Source of the DNA: Pseudobdellovibrionaceae bacterium | GTDB lineage: Bacteria; Bdellovibrionota; Bdellovibrionia; Bdellovibrionales; Bdellovibrionaceae | DNA length: 50,252 bases | NCBI GenBank assembly: GCA_013359135.1 | Contig: JABWCN010000002.1 | Coordinates: 1 to 50,252, forward strand | Reading direction: 5' to 3' | Shown here: positions 7,584-15,643 of the stretch, one piece after another | How positions within the stretch are numbered: position 1 is the stretch's first letter | Layout of the letters: every line of letters begins with the position of its first letter | Notes under the pieces: model-generated | Told to the model about the DNA's origin: nothing | What the model saw: only the letters and a program-made list of their open reading frames with translations | Databases searched by the model: none | Made by a program: the position numbers and the translations under genes

Positions 7584-9905
7584 TTATTTTAGGAAGGATG
7601 GAATTTTATTATTATCAAAAAGCAATTCAAATGTTTCTATTTCGGGTTCGATATTGTTAGGAACTCCAGCTTTTTCAAGAATTTCTTTGGTAATAACCAC
7701 TTTCCTAACTTTAGTTTCGTCAAAAGGAAAGTCAACGTCAGCTTGATTAATCGAAGCCTGTTTCATAAAGTCAATCCAAATTGGAACTGCTCCACTAGCC
7801 CCTGTTAAACCAGAAACTAAATTTTGATCATAACCTACCCAAACTATTGTTGACATGAATGGAGTGATTCCTGCAAACCAGGCATCTTTGTAATCACTGG
7901 TGGTCCCAGTTTTACCTGCGACTTGAAATGGATATTTAGCAAGACTGATTAATTTAGCAGAACCAGTTTTTGTTGTCTGCTTCATAACACTAAGAAGAGT
8001 AGATATTGAGGCTTCGTCAAATAGGATTTCACTTTGGTTAGATAGTTTGAAGCTAATGTGATTTTCTTTATCAATAACGGAAGTGATGAAGCTTAATTTT
8101 TTGGAGCGGCCTAGGTTTGCCATGTTGGTATATATTTGTAAAACTTCATGAGGAGTCATTTCAAATGAACCAAGCGTGAGTGAAGGTAAGGGCTTCAGCT
8201 CAGATGTAGCTCCCATACTTTTTGCTGTTTTTATAATTTCTTCAAGGCCAATATCAATGCCGATTTTTGCTGTCGCGGCATTGAGTGAATTTTTCAGAGC
8301 AAAATAAAGAGGTACTTCTCCATAAAACTTTTTTGTATAATTTTCAGGAGACCATTTTTGCTTTTCATATTTAACTTCAAATTTATCATCTTTTATTAAG
8401 CTTAATGGATGTATGAAGGAACCATCGGTGTTGTTGTGGTTTAAAGCTGTCAAATAAACCAAAGGTTTGAAAATAGAACCAACCTGTCGATGAGCGTCGA
8501 TGGCTCGATTAAACTGTGTCATACGAAAATTTCTGCCTCCAACGGCCACAGAGACTAATCCATTTTTGGGATCCGCACTTAAAATAGCTCCTTCTAAAAT
8601 AGCGCCTTTTTCCTTAAGTTCACGAATTTTTTTGTTATCTTTTTCAAGACTCTCTAAATGCTTTTTCAGAGAATCTTGAGCCATTTGTTGAAGCTCAAGA
8701 TTAAGTCCAGTGAATATTTTGGCTCCCTCCAGCGGAAGGTTAAGTTCTTTCATTTGCTTTCGAACAGCATCTAGATAATAAGGGGCAGTTTCTGAAGCGA
8801 GATTAGGCTTTTTAACAGGTAAAGGGGCTTGTTTTGCATCTTCATATTCATGTTCAGAAATCAGTTGAAGGTCTTTCATTTTTAGAAGCACTAAATTTCT
8901 TCTTTGGATTGCCTTATCTCTTTTAGTGAAAGGATTATAAACACCAGGACCATTCAGAATGGCCGCAAGCAAAGCACACTCTGGTAAAGAAATATCAGCA
9001 AGTTTCTTTTGAAAATAATATTTACTGGCAGCACCGAACCCTAAAAGTTGAAAAGGACCGTTTTGGCCCATGTAGATAATATTTAGGTAGGTTTCTAGAA
9101 TTTGATCTTTAGTAAATTTTTTTTCAATAAGAACGGAAAGGATTAATTCCTCGGCCTTTCTTTTGATTGTTCGTTCATTAGTGAGAAAGTAATTTTTAAC
9201 AAGTTGCTGAGTGATGGTGCTTCCACCTTGGGGTTTTTTACCCCGTAGTATAGGCATTAATAAGCCACGCAGTGTTCCAGTAACACTAAAACCTGAATGA
9301 GTTAAAAAATTAGCATCCTCTATAGCCATAACTGCGTTAGGGCAGTATGTGGGGATATCGTTCAGAGCCAATTCTTCTTGCATTATAGGTTCTGCATTTA
9401 AATATTGAGCTAGTAACTCAGGTTCTAGTGAAATCGACTCAATTGGGGTTAAAATTTGTCCCTTATATAAACTAAGAATTAAACCATCCTCGTTCAGTAT
9501 GATACCTTGAGTTTCACGAGAAGAATCTTCAGGAGAGACATTTTTATTTACAAAGAAGAGGCAATAGCTCAAGTCTTCAGCCGGCGTAGTCTGAGAAAAA
9601 AGCTCTAGGCAATGAGCTTTGTTAAGCCATTTAAAATCACCATTTAGTAGTCTTTGATCATCAACTCTTTGGCGAAAGTTGAGTTTAAGAAAACGCTCAG
9701 TCAGTAAGTCTTTATTGGTAATGGTGCCTATTTTAAATACAAACGGTGCTGTGTAGAATTCAGTTGGCTGAATGAATTTTTTTGAAGCTAGTCTTTTTTC
9801 AAGATCAGCTTCATAGCTGGTGAAAGCCTGGGCTCCCATAATGATCGAGAGCGTCAGAGTGATTGTAAAAGCGTATAAAATAGTCTTTAATCGGTTTCTA
9901 AACAT
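7584..9905 (-). CDS. mrcB: Bifunctional class A penicillin-binding protein (PBP1B-like)
   Basis: This 773-residue inner-membrane enzyme polymerises glycan strands and cross-links their peptides. One N-terminal membrane anchor (about 8-28) is followed by a region resembling the UB2H domain of PBP1B (about 45-130). The glycosyltransferase domain has the catalytic Glu196 in EDANFLTHSG, then GGSTITQQL and KAEELI. The transpeptidase domain has the SxxK motif with nucleophile Ser477 (SIFK), the SxN motif SLN, and KTGTT from Lys665. All catalytic residues are present and the length is typical. The start codon lies only nine bases from that of the opposite-strand DUF507 gene. The stop is 13 bases from that of the Lgt-like gene, so the two converge. 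PBP1A-type naming is possible; the N-terminal domain favours PBP1B. Confidence 0.93.
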   Translation of the reverse strand: MFRNRLKTILYAFTITLTLSIIMGAQAFTSYEADLEKRLASKKFIQPTEFYTAPFVFKIGTITNKDLLTERFLKLNFRQRVDDQRLLNGDFKWLNKAHCLELFSQTTPAEDLSYCLFFVNKNVSPEDSSRETQGIILNEDGLILSLYKGQILTPIESISLEPELLAQYLNAEPIMQEELALNDIPTYCPNAVMAIEDANFLTHSGFSVTGTLRGLLMPILRGKKPQGGSTITQQLVKNYFLTNERTIKRKAEELILSVLIEKKFTKDQILETYLNIIYMGQNGPFQLLGFGAASKYYFQKKLADISLPECALLAAILNGPGVYNPFTKRDKAIQRRNLVLLKMKDLQLISEHEYEDAKQAPLPVKKPNLASETAPYYLDAVRKQMKELNLPLEGAKIFTGLNLELQQMAQDSLKKHLESLEKDNKKIRELKEKGAILEGAILSADPKNGLVSVAVGGRNFRMTQFNRAIDAHRQVGSIFKPLVYLTALNHNNTDGSFIHPLSLIKDDKFEVKYEKQKWSPENYTKKFYGEVPLYFALKNSLNAATAKIGIDIGLEEIIKTAKSMGATSELKPLPSLTLGSFEMTPHEVLQIYTNMANLGRSKKLSFITSVIDKENHISFKLSNQSEILFDEASISTLLSVMKQTTKTGSAKLISLAKYPFQVAGKTGTTSDYKDAWFAGITPFMSTIVWVGYDQNLVSGLTGASGAVPIWIDFMKQASINQADVDFPFDETKVRKVVITKEILEKAGVPNNIEPEIETFELLFDNNKIPSFLK

Positions 9906-9914
9906 AGGAATATT

Positions 9915-10193
9915 ATGAAATTAACAAATCATCATTTGGAAGTCATCGTTAATAAAGTGTTAAAAAGTTGGAAAGATCAAAATATCATACAATTTAAAAC
10001 CGATGAGAAGAAGGTTCAATCGAGGATGTTAGAAGCTCTGAAAGTAGATTTGCAAAAAGAAATCGACTTAGAGAAGGAAGTTAATAAAATGCTTGATGAT
10101 CTTGAGAGAAGTAATTCAGGACAATTCCAAAGATTTAAAATGTATCCTATGTTGAAGCAAAAGTTAGCTAAAGAAAAAAAGGTGATTTTATGA
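9915..10193 (+). CDS. DUF507 family protein, first copy
   Basis: A 92-residue, highly charged helical protein, divergent from but related to the product of the next gene. It starts MKLTNHHLE and keeps the family's pattern of an N-terminal helix followed by a charged helical region, but it lacks the conserved C-terminal KYYEEE block of the second copy. DUF507 proteins typically occur as adjacent pairs in delta-type proteobacteria; their function is not established. AGGA (9906-9909) is the ribosome binding site, lying in the nine-base gap to the divergent PBP gene. The stop overlaps the next start by four bases (ATGA), indicating translational coupling. Confidence 0.8.
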   Translation: MKLTNHHLEVIVNKVLKSWKDQNIIQFKTDEKKVQSRMLEALKVDLQKEIDLEKEVNKMLDDLERSNSGQFQRFKMYPMLKQKLAKEKKVIL

Positions 10194-10459
10194 TTTTATC
10201 AGAGGAACGACAAACTCACTGGGCACATTTGCTAACAGACGCAATTTGGAATGATGATCTTGTTGATTATTCTGATGAGGATCAAGCTTTGCGTATAGCT
10301 AAGAAAATCATTCAAGAATTTGTAAAAGAGGACCTTGAAATAGATAAAAAAGCGAAAGAAAAAGTGGCCTCTTTAAAAAGAGGAGTTATCGAGGGTTCTC
10401 CTGAATGGGAAGTTCTTTACAAAAAATATTATGAAGAGGAAAGAAAAAGACATGGCTAA
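10190..10459 (+). CDS. DUF507 family protein, second copy
   Basis: An 89-residue helical protein that fits the DUF507 family along its whole length, including an N-terminal EERQTHWAHLL helix, a region like IIQEFVKEDLEID, and the ending EWEVLYKKYYEEE. No signal peptide, metal site or catalytic motif is visible. Its start overlaps the stop of the first DUF507 gene by four bases. The GroES-like gene starts inside its last codons with an eight-base overlap, so the three genes form a tightly coupled operon. The role is unknown. The constant pairing suggests that the two proteins act together, perhaps as a heteromer, but that is inference. Confidence 0.88.
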   Translation: MILSEERQTHWAHLLTDAIWNDDLVDYSDEDQALRIAKKIIQEFVKEDLEIDKKAKEKVASLKRGVIEGSPEWEVLYKKYYEEERKRHG

Positions 10460-11030
10460 AAAGACTACGAAGACTAAGACAAAAGCTGTAAAAAAGGTGA
10501 ATGTAAAAGTTAAGACTGTTGCTAAAAAATCAGTACCAGTGAAAAAATCTTCTAAGAAAATAACGAAAAAAATAGCGCCTAAGAAAGTAAGTAAGACTTT
10601 ACCTAAAGCGTCTTCTAAGGTGTTAAATAAATCTAAGTTAGTGAGTAAACCTAAAAATTCTTCTAAGGCTAAGTCTGTAAATACTAAAGCTTCAGCTATA
10701 ACAACTTCTAAAATTGTTAAGATTGATTTTGCAGCGATGTTGACTCCGTTAGATGACCGAATTTTGGTGCAAATAAAAGAAGAAGAAAGAATGACTCCTG
10801 GTGGATTATACATTCCGGATACAGTGAGTGATGTTTCTGGAAACTTTAAGGGAACAGTTGTGGCTGTTGGCCGAGGGCATATGAATAAAAAAGGAAAAAT
10901 TAAGCCATTAGATGTTAAACCCGGTGACGTTGTGGTGTTTTCTCAGTTCTCTGGAAGCAAAGTGGATGTCCAAGGTCAAACAGTTATGTTTTTAAGAGAG
11001 TCTGATGTTCTAGGTGTTGTAAATAAATAA
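10452..11030 (+). CDS. GroES-domain co-chaperonin with a lysine-rich N-terminal tail
   Basis: The last 95 or so residues are a complete GroES domain: LTPLDDRILVQ, a mobile loop ending GGLYIPDT, GTVVAVGRG, PGDVVVFSQFSG and a final SDVLGVV. GroES rings cap the GroEL chamber. Before it lies a tail of about 90 residues made mostly of Lys, Ser, Thr, Val and Ala with many AKK, KSSKK and APKK repeats. It resembles histone H1 or bacterial histone-like tails and is far outside the usual 95-100 residue family length. I place the start at ATG 10452 because AGAGGA (10435-10440) stands 11 bases upstream; an in-frame ATG at 10431 would overlap the previous gene more. No groEL follows, so this is probably a second, specialised co-chaperonin. 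Confidence 0.88.
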   Translation: MAKKTTKTKTKAVKKVNVKVKTVAKKSVPVKKSSKKITKKIAPKKVSKTLPKASSKVLNKSKLVSKPKNSSKAKSVNTKASAITTSKIVKIDFAAMLTPLDDRILVQIKEEERMTPGGLYIPDTVSDVSGNFKGTVVAVGRGHMNKKGKIKPLDVKPGDVVVFSQFSGSKVDVQGQTVMFLRESDVLGVVNK

Positions 11031-11052
11031 AAAATTAATTAAGAGGTGTTTT

Positions 11053-12516
11053 TTGAAATTTTTAGAAATAAGTCAGATAAAAAGTAAAATAAGTATAGGT
11101 ATTTTGCTGGGTTTGGTGCTATCAAGTACTTTGCTTCCTAGTAAATCTTTTGGAACTAGTATTGACTGGAAGGGTGGCTACAGATTTGAATTTGTAGAAA
11201 TTGATAAGCCAAGCTTAACAAAACCCTCTTTACGTAAGTCTTATGGTTTAAATTATTTGTATTTAGCTCCTAGGGTGGTTGCTTCTGATGGAATTAACAT
11301 CGTCTCAAGGTTTGATATTTTTGGAGCTCAAGATCCTTATGCGAATTCTTATTTAGGTTCACAATGGGGAAAAGGAAATGATAATAACACTAACAATTCC
11401 AAATCTAATTCACTAGGTCAATCACCGGCAGGCTCAGCGATAAGAGTCAGTCAACTGTATTTAAATGTAGCTCAAGAAAATGCTTCTTTGATTTTAGGAA
11501 GAGCTCCTTTTGAGTTTGGTATTGGGATGAATTATAGTTCTGGTGAGGGTTTATTTGATCATTGGAATAACAATAGAGATCAGATAGCTTATAAAATTTT
11601 GATTAATAATCTGACTTTAATGCCCTTTTTTGCTCGTCATGCAGATGATGGTTTTCAGCAAGGTTCATATACCCAAGATGAAGGTTTATTGGTTCAGTAC
11701 GACAATAAGGATACAGGCAGTTTAATCGGTGTTATGTTAGAGCGTCGTAAGGCGACTCCAGCGACAAACGATATCACTACGGATGCAACTACAGATGTTG
11801 GTGCTATAGGCGATTCAAAAAGTGGTGATTTAAACATTCAAAGAACTAATTTTATTTTGGGCCGAGACTGGGATTCTTTTAGTTTTAGATTAGAAGCTGG
11901 ATTTTTATCTGGCGAGTTGGGAGTCCTGAAAGGAGATCAAAGTGTTAAAGCCAATGGTTATGGAGTTGCGACTGAATTGAATTTCAAAACAGATTCTAAT
12001 TGGAATTATGCTTTAAAAATGGGTATTGCAAGTGGTGATAATCCTGATACAAATGATTATGAAGGGTTTTTCTTTGACAGAAATTATGATGTTGCCTTCT
12101 TACTTTTCAATCATCGTCTGGGTTCTTACGATGTCCTTAGAACTGGGGCTATTAAAAGTTATAAAAATGCTGCTAGTGCAAGCATTGGTGTTGGTAATTC
12201 TTTAGATGATGAAACGATTTCAAATGCTTTTTATGTATCTCCTGTTATTAAATACCGTTGGAATGAGAAGTTAGATTTCAATCAGTATTTTACTTGGGCT
12301 CAATTGGTAACAAGTCCGTTAGCAAATAATGGAGCTTCAAAAGAGCTTGGTTTTGAATGGGATCTAGAGTTTGTTTATAAAGCCAGAGAAAAAATGCAAT
12401 GGGTGAATCAAGTTGGTTTGTTATTTCCTGGAGCTTCATTTAAATCTGATTCAGTAGCTGGCAGTGATAACAGTTTTACTTACGGGTTGACTTCAAAAAT
12501 TTCTATTCAATTTTAA
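11053..12516 (+). CDS. Secreted outer-membrane beta-barrel protein
   Basis: A 487-residue protein with a signal peptide (about 1-34, hydrophobic core IGILLGLVLSSTLL). After it comes a succession of alternating hydrophobic, aromatic-rich strands and polar turns, ending in Phe (KISIQF), the usual last residue of an outer-membrane barrel. A glycine/asparagine/serine-rich loop lies around 108-125. I do not recognise a specific porin family; alginate-export-like barrels are one possibility. The start is TTG at 11053, chosen because a strong ribosome binding site AAGAGGTG (11041-11048) precedes it and no ATG follows nearby. The gene begins 22 bases after the GroES-domain gene and may be read from the same transcript. 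Confidence 0.8.
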   Translation: MKFLEISQIKSKISIGILLGLVLSSTLLPSKSFGTSIDWKGGYRFEFVEIDKPSLTKPSLRKSYGLNYLYLAPRVVASDGINIVSRFDIFGAQDPYANSYLGSQWGKGNDNNTNNSKSNSLGQSPAGSAIRVSQLYLNVAQENASLILGRAPFEFGIGMNYSSGEGLFDHWNNNRDQIAYKILINNLTLMPFFARHADDGFQQGSYTQDEGLLVQYDNKDTGSLIGVMLERRKATPATNDITTDATTDVGAIGDSKSGDLNIQRTNFILGRDWDSFSFRLEAGFLSGELGVLKGDQSVKANGYGVATELNFKTDSNWNYALKMGIASGDNPDTNDYEGFFFDRNYDVAFLLFNHRLGSYDVLRTGAIKSYKNAASASIGVGNSLDDETISNAFYVSPVIKYRWNEKLDFNQYFTWAQLVTSPLANNGASKELGFEWDLEFVYKAREKMQWVNQVGLLFPGASFKSDSVAGSDNSFTYGLTSKISIQF

Positions 12517-12549
12517 TTTATAGCTGCAAACGCAGAAAGCGAGTAACTT

Positions 12550-13629
12550 ATGTCAAATCATGTTTTTTCAAATTTTAAATTAGGTTCTATGTTATTACAC
12601 AATCGTATTGTTATGGCTCCGATGACCCGCAGTCGATGTACTGATAATATTCCAAATGACATGGTAGCTACCTATTACTCGCAAAGGGCGGAAGCTGGCT
12701 TGATAATTACAGAAGGAACATCACCTTCAGATAATGGACTTGGCTACGCAAGAATACCAGGTTTGTTTACTAGTGAACATGTTAAAGCTTGGAAAAAAGT
12801 AACAGAGGCGGTTCATCAAGCAGGGTCTCGTATTTTTGTTCAGTTAATGCATTGTGGACGAGTTGCTCATCCAGATAATATGATGAGTGGACTTGAAATT
12901 GTCGCACCTTCACCAATTGCAATCAAAGACTCTCAGATGTGGACTGATACAAATGGTCTTCAGGACTTTCCAGTTCCCGAAGAACTTACTGAGAGTGAAA
13001 TTCAAGGTTTAATTTCAGAGTATGTTCATTCTGCAGATCTAGCAATGCAAGCAGGTTTTGATGGTGTGGAGTTGCACGGAGCAAATGGTTATCTTATTGA
13101 TCAGTTTTTAAATACAGCTAGTAATCATCGACATGATCGTTGGGGCGGGAGCATTGAGAATCGTGTACGTTTTGCTGTTGAAGTAACTCAAGCTGTTGCT
13201 AAAAAAATTGGTCCAGACAAAGTAGGCTTTAGAATGTCTCCTTATGGAGTATTTAATGGAATGGTTGCTGATTCTCATACTGAGGATTTGTATGAGCGTC
13301 TTGCTGCTGATTTACAGAAGTTAGAAATCTTATATGTCCACATTGTAGATCATTCTTCGATGGGGGCGCCAGAGGTAAAACCTTCAGTGAAAGAAAAAAT
13401 CCGCAAAAACTTTAGAGGAGTTGTTATTCTTTCAGGGGGATATGACTTGAAACGAGCTGAACATGATTTGGCAGAGAAAAAAGGAGATTTGTTTGCTTTT
13501 GGAAGACCATTTATCTCTAACCCTAAATTAGTAACTAAATTAAAAAAACATGCTTCACTCGTGGCTGCTAATCAAGAATCTTTTTATACGCCAGGACCTA
13601 AAGGTTATATTGACTATCCGTTAGAATAA
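12550..13629 (+). CDS. nemA: NADH:flavin oxidoreductase, Old Yellow Enzyme family
   Basis: A 359-residue FMN-dependent ene-reductase of the N-ethylmaleimide reductase type, which reduces activated C=C bonds and nitro compounds with NAD(P)H. The TIM-barrel motifs are clear: NRIVMAPMTRSR near the N terminus, ITEGTSPS, GFDGVELHGANGYLIDQFL with the catalytic HGAN region (about residue 176), SNHRHDRWGGSIENR, and FGRPFISNP for flavin phosphate binding near the end. Length and order match the family. The gene follows the barrel protein by 33 bases and is closed by a strong terminator. The physiological substrate cannot be inferred, and the specific nemA name is less certain than the family. Confidence 0.93.
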   Translation: MSNHVFSNFKLGSMLLHNRIVMAPMTRSRCTDNIPNDMVATYYSQRAEAGLIITEGTSPSDNGLGYARIPGLFTSEHVKAWKKVTEAVHQAGSRIFVQLMHCGRVAHPDNMMSGLEIVAPSPIAIKDSQMWTDTNGLQDFPVPEELTESEIQGLISEYVHSADLAMQAGFDGVELHGANGYLIDQFLNTASNHRHDRWGGSIENRVRFAVEVTQAVAKKIGPDKVGFRMSPYGVFNGMVADSHTEDLYERLAADLQKLEILYVHIVDHSSMGAPEVKPSVKEKIRKNFRGVVILSGGYDLKRAEHDLAEKKGDLFAFGRPFISNPKLVTKLKKHASLVAANQESFYTPGPKGYIDYPLE

Positions 13630-13634
13630 ACATT

Positions 13635-13676
13635 TGGAGGTTGATTTTAACTCAAATAATGTCAACCTCCACTTTT
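13635..13676 (+). terminator. Rho-independent terminator after the Old Yellow Enzyme gene
   Basis: GGAGGTTGA (13636-13644) pairs perfectly with TCAACCTCC (13662-13670), extended by a T-A pair outside and a G-U pair inside. It is followed by CTTTTT (13672-13677). It lies just beyond the stop at 13629 and ends the preceding + strand group. Confidence 0.8.
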
Positions 13677-13738
13677 TAATCCATAGTTCAAATTTTTAAT
13701 AAAAGAGCTCATATAAGTTTAAAGTTTTACTACAGTTT

Positions 13739-15421
13739 TTATTTTGTTCCTTCTATCTCACATCGAAGAACTTCAAGTGCATAAAGTTTTTGATAGTCGG
13801 GATTCAAACTCGTTCCAATATTTTTGTTGTTTAAATTTTTTATTTTATTTTCGTCAACACACGCTTTTATTTGTTTGATTTCGTTGCTTCTAGGTGGTGG
13901 TGAGGCCTCATTTCTTTTTAAGTTTAAAAATGGATTTAGATCAAAGTTTCTCATATAGACATCTTCTGGAAGGTTTTTAATATTTCTAGAAACTTCAAAA
14001 TCTGGAATGATACCAACTAATTCATTAGTGGTGTTGTTAGGCTGGTAAAATAAGTGAGAGGTATAGTATTCAACTAATTGAGAGTTATTTTTAAAGAATT
14101 TTGGGCGACTAACTGATCCTTTACCAAAAGTTAATTCTCCAACATTCCAAGCTCTTTGGTGATCTCGCAGAGCGCCCGCCATTAACTCTGAGGCGCTAGC
14201 ACTTTCGCCATTGAGTAAAATAACAAGTGGGATTTTGAGATTAACGACATCTGATTGAAGAGTAAAGCTTGGATTTTCAAAATTAAGGTGAATTGATTTA
14301 TTAATAAATACGAGTTTATTTGCACCTAAAAAATAACTAACAATGCATTCAGCTAGAGAGATAGAACCACCTGAATTGCCTCTTAAATCTAAAACTACGC
14401 CTTCAGTTTGATCGTCAGTAATCATTTTTTCAATTTTTGTTTTAAATTGATTACATATTTTTCCATCGTCAACAAAAGTTGAAAGTTGAATGTAAGTTAT
14501 TCTCTTTGAGTTCCATTCAATTAACGAAAAGTTTATTTTTTTTTGTTCTTCTGGAGCTGTTGAAATCTCTAATTCTTTGGTTTGTTTATCTCTTAAAATG
14601 GAAAATTTTGTATATTTACTTGATATGACTTTTGATATTTTCTCTGTTGTTAACTCGTTTACAGGCGTGCCATCAATTTTTTGAATAATATCAAAATTTT
14701 TGAGTCCGGCCCAAAAAGCACCAGAGTTTGGTCGTATCTTGGTTACTGTAAGATTCTTATTAATTACTTCAACAGTAAAACCAAGATTTGTAGTTGTGTT
14801 TGAGTCAGAAAGTAGCTGCTTTTTAAAGTAGGAAATTGGAAGAATAAAGGCGAAGGGATCTTCTGATTTTTTGTAGGCATTAAGAAAAGAATAGGTAAAT
14901 GCGCTATCAAGAAGTTGGTTAGATGAAACTTGGATTTTAATAAACTCCATCAAGCTATCTAATGAACTTTGGTTAAGAGCTGTGTTACTATATAAATTGA
15001 TCCTATCAATAATTTTCTTTTTATTCTTTGCTTTTTTCTCAGCAGCAGTAATCATTGTTAACTTTAAGGGTTCTTTATTTTCAATGATAGCCAAATCTGA
15101 ATTTTGAAATATAATTTTTTGATTTGTTTTAAGTTGTTTTTTTAAAAGTAATTGCCAGTTTAAGTTTAAACTACTAACACCTTCTGCAAATCCAAATAGA
15201 CATGCTTTTGAGTTTCCATCTATTTGGCATTTATTTTCTGAAACAAAATCTTCAGATAATTTATTAATTCCATAGCCACTATCTATCCATAATTCTGCAA
15301 TTTTTTTTACTTCCGGAATTGAAAGAATACTTTGCTCTTCAGCACTTGCATAAAGTGAGTATTTCACACTCAAGATCATTAGAATTAAAATTATATGAAA
15401 ATTTTTTAGTTTTATAGACAT
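13739..15421 (-). CDS. Secreted S41-family (C-terminal processing) protease with PDZ domain
   Basis: A 560-residue periplasmic or exported serine protease. A signal peptide (about 1-26) is followed by an N-terminal helical region, a PDZ domain (about 205-285, with LGFTVEVI and NSGAFWAGL) and the S41 catalytic domain (about 300-500). The nucleophile is Ser409 in GESASASE and the general base Lys434 in TFGKGS, 25 residues apart as in E. coli Prc. The LDLRGNSGG motif is also present. The C-terminal 80 residues end in a Cys-containing tail. GGAAG precedes the ATG at a good distance. It is a single gene on the - strand, converging with the terminator after 13629. The substrate is unknown; envelope protein processing is the usual role. 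Confidence 0.92.
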   Translation of the reverse strand: MSIKLKNFHIILILMILSVKYSLYASAEEQSILSIPEVKKIAELWIDSGYGINKLSEDFVSENKCQIDGNSKACLFGFAEGVSSLNLNWQLLLKKQLKTNQKIIFQNSDLAIIENKEPLKLTMITAAEKKAKNKKKIIDRINLYSNTALNQSSLDSLMEFIKIQVSSNQLLDSAFTYSFLNAYKKSEDPFAFILPISYFKKQLLSDSNTTTNLGFTVEVINKNLTVTKIRPNSGAFWAGLKNFDIIQKIDGTPVNELTTEKISKVISSKYTKFSILRDKQTKELEISTAPEEQKKINFSLIEWNSKRITYIQLSTFVDDGKICNQFKTKIEKMITDDQTEGVVLDLRGNSGGSISLAECIVSYFLGANKLVFINKSIHLNFENPSFTLQSDVVNLKIPLVILLNGESASASELMAGALRDHQRAWNVGELTFGKGSVSRPKFFKNNSQLVEYYTSHLFYQPNNTTNELVGIIPDFEVSRNIKNLPEDVYMRNFDLNPFLNLKRNEASPPPRSNEIKQIKACVDENKIKNLNNKNIGTSLNPDYQKLYALEVLRCEIEGTK

Positions 15422-15643
15422 ACATCTTCCAATATTTTATCAGTCTTATTATGTCTTTTTTATGCAAAGTATGCCAAATTTTGAAGTAGCTTCAATAAAG
15501 ATAAATGAGCTCTAATGAGCAATTTATAGGTCGTGGTGTTAAAAGCCAAAACATTCTGACAAAAACTGTCGATTTTCAAATTTTATATGGTTGTTTCCTG
15601 AGTTATTATCATTGGCTATTTCGCCAACAATAGTCCGCTCTAC

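Noticed and set aside
10373-10813. A 146-codon frame on the - strand across the GroES tail
   Set aside because: It lies antisense to the well-supported lysine-rich GroES gene. Its Phe/Val/Leu-rich translation is what a lysine-rich strand gives in reverse, and it has no ribosome binding site.
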